A stretch of DNA of 64,000 bases from Photobacterium angustum (GTDB lineage: Bacteria > Pseudomonadota > Gammaproteobacteria > Enterobacterales > Vibrionaceae). The notes below the pieces were generated by a model, which was not told the DNA's origin, made no database searches, and worked only from the letters and a program-made list of their open reading frames with translations. The stretch lies in NCBI RefSeq assembly GCF_002954615.1, contig NZ_MSCJ01000001.1, positions 1,984,001 through 2,048,000 of the forward strand, given 5' to 3'. Each line of letters begins with the position of its first letter. The stretch's first letter is position 1. This document shows positions 63,757 to 64,000 of this stretch, piece by piece. The translations under genes and the position numbers were made by a program.

Positions 63757-64000
63757 TTAGCCAATACGCATAAGAGAAGAAGAGGCTTTATCCATTTCTT
63801 CTGCGGTTTTCATCAGTTTTACTTGCATTTCAAAGTGGCGCTGAAGATCAATCATGCTGGTCATTTCAGAAACCGCATTCACGTTACTGCCTTCAAGCAT
63901 ACCTTTCGCCAGTGTTACACTGGCATCTGCATCAAGCGGAATACGCTCGCCGATGGATTTAAATAAACCATCAGTATCTTTAAACAGCGCTTGGTTATCA
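63757..64000 (-). CDS. flgF: Flagellar proximal rod protein FlgF, C-terminal part
   Basis: The last 81 codons of flgF, cut by the right edge of the window. The frame reads DNQALFKDTDGLFKSIGERI, then LAKGMLEGSNVNAVSEMTSMI and ends MDKASSSLMRIG before a TAA at 63757-63759. The motif LEGSNVNAVSEMTSMIDLQRHFEMQVKLM is the C-terminal core helix of FlgF-type rod proteins. Its place directly before flgG supports the call. Confidence 0.9.
   Translation of the reverse strand, partial: DNQALFKDTDGLFKSIGERIPLDADASVTLAKGMLEGSNVNAVSEMTSMIDLQRHFEMQVKLMKTAEEMDKASSSLMRIG

Noticed and set aside
1..64000. tRNA, rRNA, insertion sequences, prophage, CRISPR arrays, origins
   Set aside because: I looked for CCA-ended cloverleaf patterns, transposase motifs, regular repeats and DnaA-box clusters and saw none I could support.

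Overview
The window is an AT-rich chromosomal segment of a marine gammaproteobacterium of the family Vibrionaceae, most likely Photobacterium. I infer this from the gene content: FlrABC-controlled polar flagellar genes, FlhF/FlhG, the ParC/ParP chemotaxis-array pair, a fadIJ locus next to tandem fadL genes with an ECF sigma factor between them, a ccm operon beside che genes, and a GlyGly-CTERM protease. The genus is inferred; the family is well supported. I see no rRNA, tRNA, CRISPR array, transposase or prophage.

Layout. Positions 1-1212 hold the 3' end of an M16 (insulinase-type) peptidase and a small zinc-ribbon membrane protein. Positions 1227-9720 form a fatty-acid island: fadI-fadJ (minus strand), a divergent ECF sigma factor with a DUF3379 anti-sigma-like partner, and two fadL-type outer-membrane transporters. 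Three FadR-like operators sit upstream of fadIJ and of each fadL. The fadI/sigma gap contains a hairpin-rich stretch ending in a minus-strand terminator, a candidate small RNA. A secreted trypsin-like protease with a rhombosortase sorting tail follows at 10078-11106, then mlaA (lipid asymmetry) and the complete cytochrome c maturation operon ccmABCDEFGHI on the minus strand (11249-19360). A divergent pair, a FliK-like protein and a free-standing FlhB C-terminal domain (FhlB), lies at 19476-20648.

From 20652 to the right edge there is an almost unbroken minus-strand motility cluster of about 43 kb. In order of transcription (right to left) it holds flgF (partial) GHIJ, flgKL, a flagellin, flaG-fliD-flaI-fliS, flrA, flrBC, fliEFGHIJ, fliKLMNOPQR-flhB, and flhA-flhF-flhG-fliA-cheYZAB-parC-parP-cheW-DUF2802. 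The hierarchy is visible in the promoters. FlrA has no sigma-54 site of its own. Sigma-54 (-24/-12) sites lie before flrB, flhA, fliK and flgK, and a textbook sigma-28 site lies before the flagellin. FlhF/FlhG set flagellar position and number, and ParC/ParP place the CheA/CheW array at the same pole.

The parts I find most worth a second look are: the candidate structured RNA at 4904-5113; the ECF/anti-sigma pair embedded in a FadR-governed locus; the FliK-like/FhlB pair with the che-operon terminator buried inside the fhlB coding sequence; three copies of a 19-residue motif in the CheA linker; the enlarged flagellin and FlgK; and a small orphan gene on the opposite strand inside the flagellar cluster.
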